Below are positions 54,436 to 61,838 of a stretch of 64,000 nt of DNA, piece after piece. The position numbers and the translations under genes were made by a program. The notes beneath the pieces are model-generated. The model made no database searches. It was not told where the DNA came from and saw only the letters and a list, made by a program, of their open reading frames with translations. The DNA comes from Mucilaginibacter cryoferens (GTDB lineage Bacteria > Bacteroidota > Bacteroidia > Sphingobacteriales > Sphingobacteriaceae). The stretch is from positions 331,078 to 395,077 of the forward strand of contig NZ_JACHCR010000002.1 in the NCBI RefSeq assembly GCF_014205845.1. The letters run 5' to 3'. The first letter of the stretch is position 1, and every line of letters starts with the position of its first letter.

Positions 54436-54824
54436 TCAATCCTGTCATTGTTTGTTGATGGATACGAGTATAAAATAAACTCCAGGTCGCTCCGGTCGTG
54501 ATTGCTGATGAAGTGTTTTTGACCTGGTAATATTTCGATGCCTTGCTCTGGTTTCAAAACTGTTGTTTCTCCATTGATAGAGAAAGTTGCCCGCCCTTTC
54601 AAAATAAAAAACACCTGGGTAGCTTTTTCATGATAATGCAAAGCCTCGGCAGTATCCGGTGGCATTAATTCCTGTTTTACAGATAATGCCTCGGTATCAA
54701 TAAAAGTCCAGCCGTGGCAATCATCGCCCCAGTTATAGTGCTTCAGGCATTCTCCTTTTGAAAAAGCCCCCCGGCCCCCTAAAGGGGGAGTTGGAACGGC
54801 GTTTATATTGTCTTTGTCTGCCAT
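54423..54824 (-). CDS. Cupin-domain protein within the arg operon
   Basis: A 133-residue single-domain cupin: metal-binding motif 1 LHYHEKATQVFFILKG and motif 2 with PGQKHFISN, in a small conserved barrel (about 28-125). Both ends carry palindromic-repeat sequence: residues about 12-20 (TPPLGGRGA) come from copy E and the last three codons plus stop come from copy D. It starts 2 bp after argG and ends 30 bp before argC. Cupins of this size bind small metabolites or metals; a link to arginine synthesis is inferred from position only. Confidence 0.82.
   Translation of the reverse strand: MADKDNINAVPTPPLGGRGAFSKGECLKHYNWGDDCHGWTFIDTEALSVKQELMPPDTAEALHYHEKATQVFFILKGRATFSINGETTVLKPEQGIEILPGQKHFISNHDRSDLEFILYSYPSTNNDRIDVAP
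54764..54791 (-). repeat. GC-rich palindromic repeat, copy E, in frame inside the cupin gene
   Basis: On the minus strand ACTCCCCCTTTAGGGGGCCG then GGGGGCTT, 28 of 28 bases identical to copy C between serC and serA. It is read without a stop as TPPLGGRGA. Confidence 0.92.
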
Positions 54825-54826
54825 AA

Positions 54827-56053
54827 TTAGTTTTGAGCATTGGTTGCTCCCTCTTCAGGGGGCTGTGGGGTATTTACTTTATGATAGATCATTACTTGAT
54901 TACCAAATATTTTAGAGAAACCTTTAACGTCTTCACCGCTCCAGGCATTGTTCATCTCGCCGTAGCTTCCAAATTTGTTCGACATCAGATCGTGATCCGA
55001 TTCAATACCTATAACCTGGAAACGGTATGGATTTAATTGAACAAAAACTTTGCCACTTACATTTAACTGCGTATCGGTTAAAAAGGCCTCCATGTTACGC
55101 ATAATAGGATCATGGAATTGACCTTCATGCAGCCAGTTGCCGTAGAAGGCAGATAACTGATCTTTCCATGATAACTGCCATTTGGTTAACACATGTTTTT
55201 CTAAGGTGTGGTGAGCTTTGATAATTACCATTGGCGCGGCAGCCTCAAAACCTACACGGCCTTTAATGCCTATAATGGTATCGCCAACATGGATATCCCT
55301 GCCGATGCCATAAGGCTGGGCAATGGCCTGTAATGCCTGGATAGCCTTGGTTGGATGATCATATCTTTCGTTATCGATGCCAACCAGTTCTCCTTTTTCA
55401 AATATCAACTCCAGGTTTTTAACTTCAGATTCGGTTACTTGTGTAGGCCATGCTTCTTCTGGCAATCCTAAGTTAGATGTTAGCGTTTCTTTACCACCTA
55501 CAGATGTACCCCAGATACCCTTATTGATAGAATACTTTGCTTTCTCGAAGTTCATTTCCACACCATGATCTTTCAGGTATTGGATCTCTGCCTCACGACT
55601 TAATTTTAAATCGCGGATAGGGGTGATGATCTTTACTTCGGGAACCAAAATGTTAAAGATCATATCAAAACGCACCTGGTCGTTACCGGCGCCGGTGCTA
55701 CCGTGGGCAACAAATTCGGCACCAATTTCTTTAGCGTAATTAGCAATAGCTGTAGCCTGGCTCACACGTTCGGCACTTACCGAAAGTGGATAGGTATTGT
55801 TTTTTAACACATTACCATAAATCAAAAAGCGAACGCAGGTGTTATAAAAGTTTGTAGTTTCATCAACCACGTGGTGCGATGTTACGCCCATTTGGTAAGC
55901 GCGTTCTTCAACTCCTTTTAATTCTTCGTCGCTAAAGCCACCGGTATTAACAATTACCGAATGTACTTCGTAACCAAGATCCTGTGTTAAATATATACAG
56001 CAAAATGAGGTGTCTAATCCGCCGCTGTATGCTAATACTACTTTCTTTTTCAT
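54827..56053 (-). CDS. argG: Argininosuccinate synthase
   Basis: A 408-residue ATP-dependent enzyme joining citrulline and aspartate. The ATP loop AYSGGLDTS (8-16), HGSTGAGNDQVRFD, the IWGTSVGGKE segment and GNWLHEGQFHDP are in place. The body is complete to about residue 393; the last 15 residues (NTPQPPEEGATNAQN) have no family counterpart and match a palindromic repeat (copy F). It follows the S23-type gene in the arg operon and is separated from the cupin gene by two bases. Confidence 0.95.
   Translation of the reverse strand: MKKKVVLAYSGGLDTSFCCIYLTQDLGYEVHSVIVNTGGFSDEELKGVEERAYQMGVTSHHVVDETTNFYNTCVRFLIYGNVLKNNTYPLSVSAERVSQATAIANYAKEIGAEFVAHGSTGAGNDQVRFDMIFNILVPEVKIITPIRDLKLSREAEIQYLKDHGVEMNFEKAKYSINKGIWGTSVGGKETLTSNLGLPEEAWPTQVTESEVKNLELIFEKGELVGIDNERYDHPTKAIQALQAIAQPYGIGRDIHVGDTIIGIKGRVGFEAAAPMVIIKAHHTLEKHVLTKWQLSWKDQLSAFYGNWLHEGQFHDPIMRNMEAFLTDTQLNVSGKVFVQLNPYRFQVIGIESDHDLMSNKFGSYGEMNNAWSGEDVKGFSKIFGNQVMIYHKVNTPQPPEEGATNAQN
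54844..54874 (-). repeat. Palindromic repeat, copy F, forming the argG C-terminal tail
   Basis: On the minus strand TACCCCACAGCCCCCTGAAG then AGGGAGCA, a diverged copy of the copy A type. It is read in the argG frame as T-P-Q-P-P-E-E-G-A. Confidence 0.7.
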
Positions 56054-56059
56054 TCTTTT

Positions 56060-56127
56060 TAGAGGTAAAAGGTTAAAGGCGAAAGGTTTTCGCCCCGTAA
56101 TTTTTGGTAAAAGGTAAAAGGCAAAAA
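56060..56127. repeat. AAGG-rich repeat 5' side of the S23-type gene block
   Basis: Iterated AGGTAAAAGG / GGTTAAAGGC units, including two copies of GGTTTTCGCC. The inverted counterpart lies on the other side of the S23-type gene at 56495-56545. Confidence 0.6.
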
Positions 56128-56128
56128 G

Positions 56129-56494
56129 TTAAAGGTTTTCGCCTCGTAAAAATTTTATAAAGCCAATTAACATGGCTTTTATTTCGTTTATTGCTGTGTT
56201 TGTTTTATGGTAAATTTCCGTTGATATAAATCCCAGGTCGTAAATCAAATAGCAGGTGTATTCCACTTCGTGAGCAGACCCCAAAGCATTGTCAAGGTAA
56301 TGAACAAAATCTTTATCAGTGTTTTTTCCGCGCCCCGCCACGATATTTAAAGGAATTGAGTAGGTGGATCTGCGTAGTTGATTGGTTAACGCAAATCGTT
56401 CGTCGGCTGGCATTATGGGCAAGATATCGGCATACACTTGCTTTGTAAGCGAGTGCGATTTTTTCCAAACATCTAATTTTTTATAATCCCTCAT
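56129..56494 (-). CDS. Four-helix-bundle protein of the S23 / 23S-rRNA intervening-sequence family
   Basis: A 121-residue helical protein with MRDYKKLDVWKKSHSLTKQV at the start, LRRSTYSIPLNIVAGRG in the middle and DFVHYLDNALGSAHEVEYT, the signature of the S23 / IVP family (also related to Avd of diversity-generating retroelements). Function is unknown. It is inserted between the GNAT gene and argG and is flanked by inverted AAGG-rich repeats, so it looks like a small acquired module. On the minus strand it could be cotranscribed with argG. Confidence 0.85.
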   Translation of the reverse strand: MRDYKKLDVWKKSHSLTKQVYADILPIMPADERFALTNQLRRSTYSIPLNIVAGRGKNTDKDFVHYLDNALGSAHEVEYTCYLIYDLGFISTEIYHKTNTAINEIKAMLIGFIKFLRGENL

Positions 56495-56545
56495 TTTACC
56501 TTTACTTCTACCTTTTGCCTTTAACCTTTATCCTTTCACCTTCTT
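56495..56545. repeat. CCTTT-rich repeat on the other flank of the S23-type gene
   Basis: TTTACCTTTACTTCTACCTT then TTGCCTTTAACC, roughly the inverse of the AAGG-rich block at 56060-56127. Confidence 0.6.
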
Positions 56546-56547
56546 AA

Positions 56548-57189
56548 TTAATCGTGGTGAATGCGTTTTTTTATGGCATTTTCTATCCGCTCAAGCAGTG
56601 TGGCTTTGTGCGTAATTCGTTTCATTTTTTCGGCATCTTGCTTTAGTTTTTCGGCAGGGTCAAAGAGCATGGCGGTGCACATGCAGTTTTTGCGGCCTTT
56701 ACTCATCAGTATATCGTAGTTTACGCAGCTTTTACAGCCGGCCCAAAAGTTTTCATCCTGGGTAAGCTCAGAGTAGGTAACAGGTTCGTAACCTATTTCT
56801 GAGTTAATGCGCATTACCGCTAAACCGGTGGTTAACCCAAATATTTTAGCTTCGGGATACTTTTTACGGGATAGTTGGAAAATGGCATGTTTAATGGCTT
56901 TTGCTAAACCCACTTTACGAAAGTTTGGATTAACAATAAGGCCCGAGTTAGCTACGAAATCGCCGTGGCTCCAGGTTTCTATATAGCAGAAACCTGCCCA
57001 GGTGCCGTCTTTATGCAAGGCTATTACGGCTTTGCCTTCCAGCATTTTGTTGGCAACATATTCTGGCGAGCGTTGTGCAATACCTGTACCGCGTGCTTTT
57101 GCAGATTCGGCCATTTCATCGCAAATCATTGTGGCATAATCTACATGCTGTGCTGTAGCAACCTGAATATCAAAATCTTGTATGGTCAT
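56548..57189 (-). CDS. GNAT acetyltransferase, likely first enzyme of arginine synthesis
   Basis: A 213-residue GNAT protein. The CoA-binding segment is in NPNFRKVGLAKAIKHAIFQ, and substrate-side strands include AGFCYIETWSHGDF. A Cys-rich C-terminal part (CKSCVNYD, KNCMCTAM) is unusual for a GNAT. It is the first gene of the arg operon, upstream of the S23-type gene and argG, in the place an N-acyl-glutamate synthase would occupy, and no ArgA or ArgJ is otherwise visible in the window. The arginine role is inferred. Confidence 0.75.
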   Translation of the reverse strand: MTIQDFDIQVATAQHVDYATMICDEMAESAKARGTGIAQRSPEYVANKMLEGKAVIALHKDGTWAGFCYIETWSHGDFVANSGLIVNPNFRKVGLAKAIKHAIFQLSRKKYPEAKIFGLTTGLAVMRINSEIGYEPVTYSELTQDENFWAGCKSCVNYDILMSKGRKNCMCTAMLFDPAEKLKQDAEKMKRITHKATLLERIENAIKKRIHHD

Positions 57190-57634
57190 TTAAATAGATA
57201 ATTACCGTTAAATTAATTGGCTTTTGCAGGCCTTAATAATTAGATGGCTTTTTTACAAAGAAGTTTAACAGATCTTTGTGGGGTTAGTACGGGAAATTAA
57301 TTCAAACCCTTGGCATATAGGGCCTTCGTCGGGGAGGGCAGCATAAAAAAACAGTCGAACCCAAAGCAGCGGCAGCCGGAGCAAACGTTGCTCTTATTGC
57401 GGGCTTATTTAAGCTTGGTTGATTCATTTTTTTTGCGGTATTACTGTGTTTTTAATTTGGGTGCAAATTAGGCCATAAATTTTTACTTATACAAGAAAAA
57501 AGTTATATTAAAGCATTAAAATTAAGTTACTAAATGAGAATAATCTGGAATAAATAAAGAAAAAGAGGAGAAAGGTGCATAAATTAGCTTTTTAGGTATC
57601 AAAAACAGCATTTTATTATGCTAACAAAATGTTG
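57190..57634. other. 445-bp gap upstream of the arg operon
   Basis: No convincing gene. It holds a weak hairpin that could end ypdA transcription (57600-57622, minus strand), a GAGCAA/TTGCTC hairpin near 57378-57392 and, on the minus strand at 57245-57344, two short in-frame stretches separated by one stop. The arg promoter must lie here, but no full TTG/TAnnTTTG pair is seen. Confidence 0.5.
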
Positions 57635-58600
57635 TTATTTATCCTGCTTTTTTGCCAGTATATCATCCAAAATCATATCCGCATGGATGCGCGAATTTTC
57701 GATGAACCAAAGGTGTGTATCCATCCCGCCGCACACTACGCCGGCAAGGTAAAGGCCGGGGAGGTTGGTCTCCATGGTTTCGGGATTGTATTGCGGAACA
57801 AATTTATCTTCGGACAGGATGATGCCCAACTTTTTCAGAAAAGCAAAATTGGGTTTATAACCGGTCATGGCCATTACAAAATTATTGGGGATGGTAATTA
57901 ACCCGTCCGGAGTTGCAATATCTACATCGTGCTCACGTACTGCCAGCAGGTTGGAATTGAAGTAGGCTTTAATGCTGCCCTCTTTTATCCTGTTGATAAT
58001 ATCCGGGCGTACCCAATATTTAACCCTGCTGCTAATCTCTGGCCCGCGCACCACAATAGTAACATCGGCGCCTTTACGATAGGTTTCCAGGGCTACATCA
58101 ATGGCCGAATTACTGGAGCCTACCACCACTACCTTTTGTGAAGTATAGTAATGCGGGTCTTGGTAATAGTGTTTTACCTTCGGCAAATCTTCACCTGGAA
58201 TATTGAGGTTAACGGCAATATCATAAAAGCCGGTAGATACGATTACTTTTTTTGCCTCATAACTTGTTTTGCTGGTTGTAATAGTATAGCTGCCATCTAC
58301 GGCTTTTACATTGGTTACTTCCTCAAATAAGTTTAGCGGCAGGTTATTTGATAAAGCTACGCGACGGTAATACTCCAATGCATCATTACGGGTAGGTTTG
58401 TTGTGAACGGTTACAAATGGCACACCGCCAATTTCCAGTTTCTCAGATGTGGAGAAAAACGTCATGGTTGAAGGGTAGTTGTATAACGAATTAACCAGGC
58501 ATCCTTTTTCTACAATAACAAAACTTAAACCTGCTTTTTGAGCGGCCAGGCCGCAAGCTAAACCAATTGGGCCGGCACCTATAATGAGTATATCGAGCAT
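57635..58600 (-). CDS. ypdA: YpdA-family bacillithiol disulfide reductase
   Basis: A 321-residue FAD/NAD(P) protein: ILIIGAGPIGLACGLAAQKA (FAD), VVVVGSSNSAIDVALETYRKG (NADPH) and a C-terminal GLYLAGVVCGGMDT. It lacks the CxxC of thioredoxin reductases, the feature that sets YpdA apart. It reduces bacillithiol disulfide, a thiol used by many Bacteroidota and Firmicutes. Single gene next to the SRP RNA. Confidence 0.87.
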   Translation of the reverse strand: MLDILIIGAGPIGLACGLAAQKAGLSFVIVEKGCLVNSLYNYPSTMTFFSTSEKLEIGGVPFVTVHNKPTRNDALEYYRRVALSNNLPLNLFEEVTNVKAVDGSYTITTSKTSYEAKKVIVSTGFYDIAVNLNIPGEDLPKVKHYYQDPHYYTSQKVVVVGSSNSAIDVALETYRKGADVTIVVRGPEISSRVKYWVRPDIINRIKEGSIKAYFNSNLLAVREHDVDIATPDGLITIPNNFVMAMTGYKPNFAFLKKLGIILSEDKFVPQYNPETMETNLPGLYLAGVVCGGMDTHLWFIENSRIHADMILDDILAKKQDK

Positions 58601-58758
58601 GGCGCTAAGATAGGCAGTTTTTGAGAGAGAATTGTGGACAGATTTAGGATTAACTTTGTTACGGACTTCGTTGTTTCGGAATTTCGATTTGGGATTTTCC
58701 TTTGGAATAATTTACTTTGGAGGCTTCCCTGCCCGGAAAAATATAGGCATAAAAAAAA

Positions 58759-58856
58759 GGGTAAGCTACTTTTATCGCGCCGCTCAACTCTCTACCCTTG
58801 CTGTGTTCCCACCCTGGGGGAGTTCAAGAGGAGCTGGCCGTAAAAGACTTACCCCG
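58759..58856 (-). ncRNA. ffs: SRP RNA, small bacterial type (4.5S)
   Basis: On the minus strand the RNA begins GGGTAAGTC near 58855 and ends AGCTTACCC, closing a long hairpin, followed by eight T. The apical loop region CAGGGTGGGAACACAGCAAG matches the conserved Ffh-binding domain (GGAA-type tetraloop and symmetric loop). A TATATTTG box sits directly upstream. Size of about 98 nt is usual for this phylum. Plus-strand reading frames here are shadows of the RNA. Confidence 0.87.
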
Positions 58857-58859
58857 GGG

Positions 58860-58867
58860 CAAATATA
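58860..58867 (-). promoter_or_regulatory. -7 box of the SRP RNA gene
   Basis: TATATTTG on the minus strand, an exact TAnnTTTG match, ends about four bases before the RNA 5' end. No good TTG at -33. Confidence 0.6.
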
Positions 58868-58868
58868 G

Positions 58869-59135
58869 AAAAAGGATGCGTTTTTGGTTAATAAATTGTT
58901 AAAATAGATAAATGGCTATCTTTTAGATTATTATAATTGTTTTGCATCCAAATAAGCCAAATAATTGCTTGTGCCGCCGTTAGTTTTTGCCAGAAAATAT
59001 CTTTTTATTCACTTTACAGTCGTGATATTTGGTTTCGCGCTCCTTTTCAAGTAGGGCTCTATACCATATGCTACAAACAAATCCAGGTATTCAATTTTAA
59101 CAAAGCACGGCCAAAAGTGCACCTTGCTTTATTTT
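58869..59135. other. Gap between the SRP RNA and a hypothetical gene
   Basis: AT-rich sequence. No gene, repeat or hairpin of note beyond the SRP RNA promoter. Confidence 0.5.
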
Positions 59136-59669
59136 CTATTTGGTAAGTATCAGATCAAGTTCCTTCTTTATCAGGTCGGCGTTTTTAGGCTTTATCTCAT
59201 AATCGAAATTCGCAGCTCCGGTGGTTGCAATCCGGACAATTGATATAGACTTTGTTCGTAGTGTTTCAATATCTTCCTTTTCAAGACTATAGAATACAAG
59301 GTTGATAATTCGGTTGGCTTCCGTATTATAAGTTACATGCGAATCGCCGCCAACGGTAGGTGAGAGGTTGATAACGCTGTTATCGGTAAATTTAATATTG
59401 GTAATGTTTTCTGCCCCTATAGAAAATATTCGAGGACCGTTCATATTATCTATTTTGAGCACTAAAACATAGCTTTTCCCAATTTTTTCCATGTGCGTGT
59501 AAAGTAATCGCGCGGTAACAAGGCCCAGCTGGGTGTAGATGCGTTCGTCGGATGTTTGCCAGGTGGTGTCGCCCTTGATCTTATCTATATTGGGTTTCTC
59601 CAATTTTTGGGCTGATACCGATGCGGCAATACAAGCCAGCAAAATAATAGTTAAATAAGCTTTTTTCAT
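59136..59669 (-). CDS. Hypothetical secreted protein
   Basis: A 177-residue protein with a signal peptide (to about residue 20, ending VSA-Q). The rest alternates hydrophobic and polar strands (RIYTQLGLVTARLLYT, SYVLVLKIDNMN, VTYNTEANRIINLVF), suggesting a single beta-rich periplasmic domain. No recognised family. It stands alone between the SRP RNA and the 2H phosphoesterase gene, 54 bp from the latter on the same strand, so the two could be cotranscribed. Confidence 0.65.
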   Translation of the reverse strand: MKKAYLTIILLACIAASVSAQKLEKPNIDKIKGDTTWQTSDERIYTQLGLVTARLLYTHMEKIGKSYVLVLKIDNMNGPRIFSIGAENITNIKFTDNSVINLSPTVGGDSHVTYNTEANRIINLVFYSLEKEDIETLRTKSISIVRIATTGAANFDYEIKPKNADLIKKELDLILTK

Positions 59670-59723
59670 TGTGATTTTAAGGTTAGCAGGTGGTTGATAA
59701 TTATCAGTGATAAGGTTTAGGTT

Positions 59724-60347
59724 TCAAAAAAGATTAATTTGATTTTGGTTAGCCGATCGGATGTGCTCTTTAATAAGTACATCCATTTGGTGCTCAAACC
59801 CCGCCGGATTTTTAAACCGGAATGTTTTAAATGGTTCCCATTTGGGCAGATAGCCAAACGTTTCGCGCTTTACAATTTTTAGCTCATTGATCCAGAAAGG
59901 TTCAACCATTCGCTTGTTTTTAAAATTTGGCCAAAGGGTGTTAAAATCCTTCTCTGGTATATCCCGGGCAATAGTGATGTGTGGAAGTAACGTTTTTTTT
60001 ATTTTCAATACCGCCTTTAAATGTCTGAACCATTGGTCGACCGATGGTGTAGACCTAATATGCGCGTAAATGGTCATCCTGTTATGCAAATGAGGGAAAT
60101 AATCAAACCCATCTACATGCAATAAAACGGGAGGTAAAGCCGCAAAGGCTGTTTCCATCAACAGGATGTTTTTATCTTCCATCAATGGTTTCTGGCGCTC
60201 CAGGTGCTGTATGGAGATGTGTGCCGGCGAATCCATACTTTTATAATCCCCAATCAGTTTTGCTGATGCCTTTTTGTAGCGCGCAATTTCTTGTTTCACC
60301 GTTTCGGGCGGTGATAGCAGCATCAGGTAATCTTCGTACATCCGCAT
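59724..60347 (-). CDS. 2H phosphoesterase (2'-5' RNA ligase-like)
   Basis: A 207-residue protein with two HxT/S motifs: HISIQHL (about residue 43) and HITIAR (about 142), spaced as in the 2H family (LigT/ThpR/CPDase). It probably acts on 2',3'-cyclic phosphate or 2'-5' bonds in RNA. The gene is divergent from dinB with a 74-bp gap, so the two may share a control region; the physiological substrate is unknown. Confidence 0.8.
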   Translation of the reverse strand: MRMYEDYLMLLSPPETVKQEIARYKKASAKLIGDYKSMDSPAHISIQHLERQKPLMEDKNILLMETAFAALPPVLLHVDGFDYFPHLHNRMTIYAHIRSTPSVDQWFRHLKAVLKIKKTLLPHITIARDIPEKDFNTLWPNFKNKRMVEPFWINELKIVKRETFGYLPKWEPFKTFRFKNPAGFEHQMDVLIKEHIRSANQNQINLF

Positions 60348-60421
60348 AACATCATTGTTTTGTTATTTCAAAATTGCTAATAATATTAGTAAAATACCAA
60401 ATTTATTTTCATATTTGTTTC

Positions 60422-61606
60422 ATGGATCAAAAACGAACTATCGTACATATCGATCTCGATTCATTTTTTGTTTCGGTGGAGCGTAAGTTTAATCCGGCGC
60501 TTATTGGCATTCCTGTACTTATTGGCGGCTCGGCCGATAGAGGAGTGGTGGCATCATGCAGCTATGAGGCACGTAAGTTTGGTATCCACTCGGCAATGCC
60601 TATGAAACAGGCCATGAAGCTTTGCCCGCATGCAACTATTATTCGTGGTTCGCATGGCCGCTATTCGGAGGCTTCGCGCGAGGTAACAGAGATCATTGAG
60701 GATTCGGTGCCTCTTTTTCAGAAATCATCTGTTGATGAGTTTTATATCGACCTTACAGGTATGGATAGGTTTTATGATTGTTACCAGATAGCAAGCAACC
60801 TAAGGCAGCGGGTTATTAAAGAAACAGGGTTACCTATTTCTTTTGGGATGGCATCGGGCAAAACGGTGGCAAAAATGGCTACCAATGCTTCTAAGCCCAA
60901 CGGCCAGCTATTTGTAAAGCACGGCCAAGAGATGCAGTTTCTGGCACCGCTCGCTATAAATAAGATCCCCGGCCTTGGCGAAAGTACAGCGCAGAAGTTG
61001 TATCAATACGGTATCGAAAAAATTGGCGATCTGCAACGTACCAATATTCGTTTTCTGGAAACGGTTTTTGGTAAAGCCGGCACATTTCTTTGGGAGCGGG
61101 CTCATGGAATAGATCATAGTGAGATAGTACCCCATTCTGACAGGAAATCTATCTCTACAGAACATACCTTTGATATAAACGTGAACGATCAGCGAACATT
61201 GGAAACTATCCTGGTATCGATGACAGAAGAGCTATCGTCCAAACTTCGCCGGGAAAATAAGCTGGCGTCCTGCCTGGCCATAAAAATCAGGTATGCCAAT
61301 TTTGAAACCCACACCCAGCAGCAAAAAATAGCGCTGACGGCCGCCGAGCATATATTGTTACCAGGTGTAAAAAAACTACTAAAAAAAGCCTGGAACCAGC
61401 ACCGTCCAATTAGGCTGATAGGAGTACGGTTGAGTAATTTAACCAGTGGCCGCTATCAGATAAACCTGTTTGAAGACAATGAAGAGCGTATCCGCCTTTA
61501 CCAGGCCATGGATAATATCAACTTTAAGTTTGGCGATAAAACGGTTTGCAGGGCTGCAGGTATGGAGATTGGAACAAGGAATTTTAACCCGTTTTTGAAG
61601 GGGTAA
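60422..61606 (+). CDS. dinB: DNA polymerase IV (Y-family)
   Basis: A 394-residue translesion polymerase. HIDLDSFFVSVERKFNP with catalytic Asp, GGSADRGVVASCSYEARKFG, the catalytic DEFYID pair, SFGMASGKTVAKMATNASKP, IPGLGESTAQKLYQYGI (HhH) and a C-terminal little-finger domain. Start at 60422 (MDQKRTIVHIDL); an in-frame ATG at 60374 would add 16 hydrophobic residues. No SOS box of known type is identified. A palindromic-repeat variant follows the stop. Confidence 0.94.
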   Translation: MDQKRTIVHIDLDSFFVSVERKFNPALIGIPVLIGGSADRGVVASCSYEARKFGIHSAMPMKQAMKLCPHATIIRGSHGRYSEASREVTEIIEDSVPLFQKSSVDEFYIDLTGMDRFYDCYQIASNLRQRVIKETGLPISFGMASGKTVAKMATNASKPNGQLFVKHGQEMQFLAPLAINKIPGLGESTAQKLYQYGIEKIGDLQRTNIRFLETVFGKAGTFLWERAHGIDHSEIVPHSDRKSISTEHTFDINVNDQRTLETILVSMTEELSSKLRRENKLASCLAIKIRYANFETHTQQQKIALTAAEHILLPGVKKLLKKAWNQHRPIRLIGVRLSNLTSGRYQINLFEDNEERIRLYQAMDNINFKFGDKTVCRAAGMEIGTRNFNPFLKG

Positions 61607-61609
61607 AAG

Positions 61610-61645
61610 GCCTCACCCAACCCTCTCCAAAGGAGAGGGCTTTTG
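61610..61645 (+). repeat. Palindromic repeat variant after dinB
   Basis: GGCCTCACCCAACCCTCTCC then AAAGGAGAGGGCTTTT. The CCCTCTCC/GGAGAGGG core forms a hairpin with a T-run and may also terminate dinB. Confidence 0.65.
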
Positions 61646-61752
61646 ATTTGCAAATTTAACATCTATTTGTTATTTGATGTTTTCCAATATATAAAACGCC
61701 TTTAAAGTGCCTTGTCGTTACTCTTGATTCTAACCTCTTGACTCTTTTTTCA

Positions 61753-61787
61753 ACCGTTGGTCAAAGCTTTAATACCATTGGTCAAAG
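61753..61787 (+). promoter_or_regulatory. Two direct repeats, candidate LytTR-type operator
   Basis: ACCGTTGGTCAAAG (61753) and ACCATTGGTCAAAG (61774), 21 bp apart, that is two helical turns. The first nine bases of each fit the LytTR-domain consensus (A-C-C-G-T-T-N-R-K). The second copy abuts a TAATTTTA -7-like box at 61788. It lies upstream of an acyltransferase and a LytS-type kinase. Confidence 0.6.
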
Positions 61788-61838
61788 TAATTTTATAGGG
61801 TAAGCCTAAGTGGGTTTCTTTGAATTAAAATTAAAGAA

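Noticed and set aside
57360..57400. Arginine-responsive riboswitch or attenuator upstream of the arg operon
   Set aside because: Only a small GAGCAA/TTGCTC hairpin is present; no known riboswitch core and no Arg-codon leader peptide.
58632..58868. Plus-strand reading frames across the SRP RNA region
   Set aside because: They overlap a structured RNA with its own promoter and terminator on the minus strand; the peptides match no family.
60374..60421. Upstream start for dinB
   Set aside because: The added 16 residues are hydrophobic and precede the normal start (MDQKRTIVHID), which is preceded by a suitable AT-rich leader.
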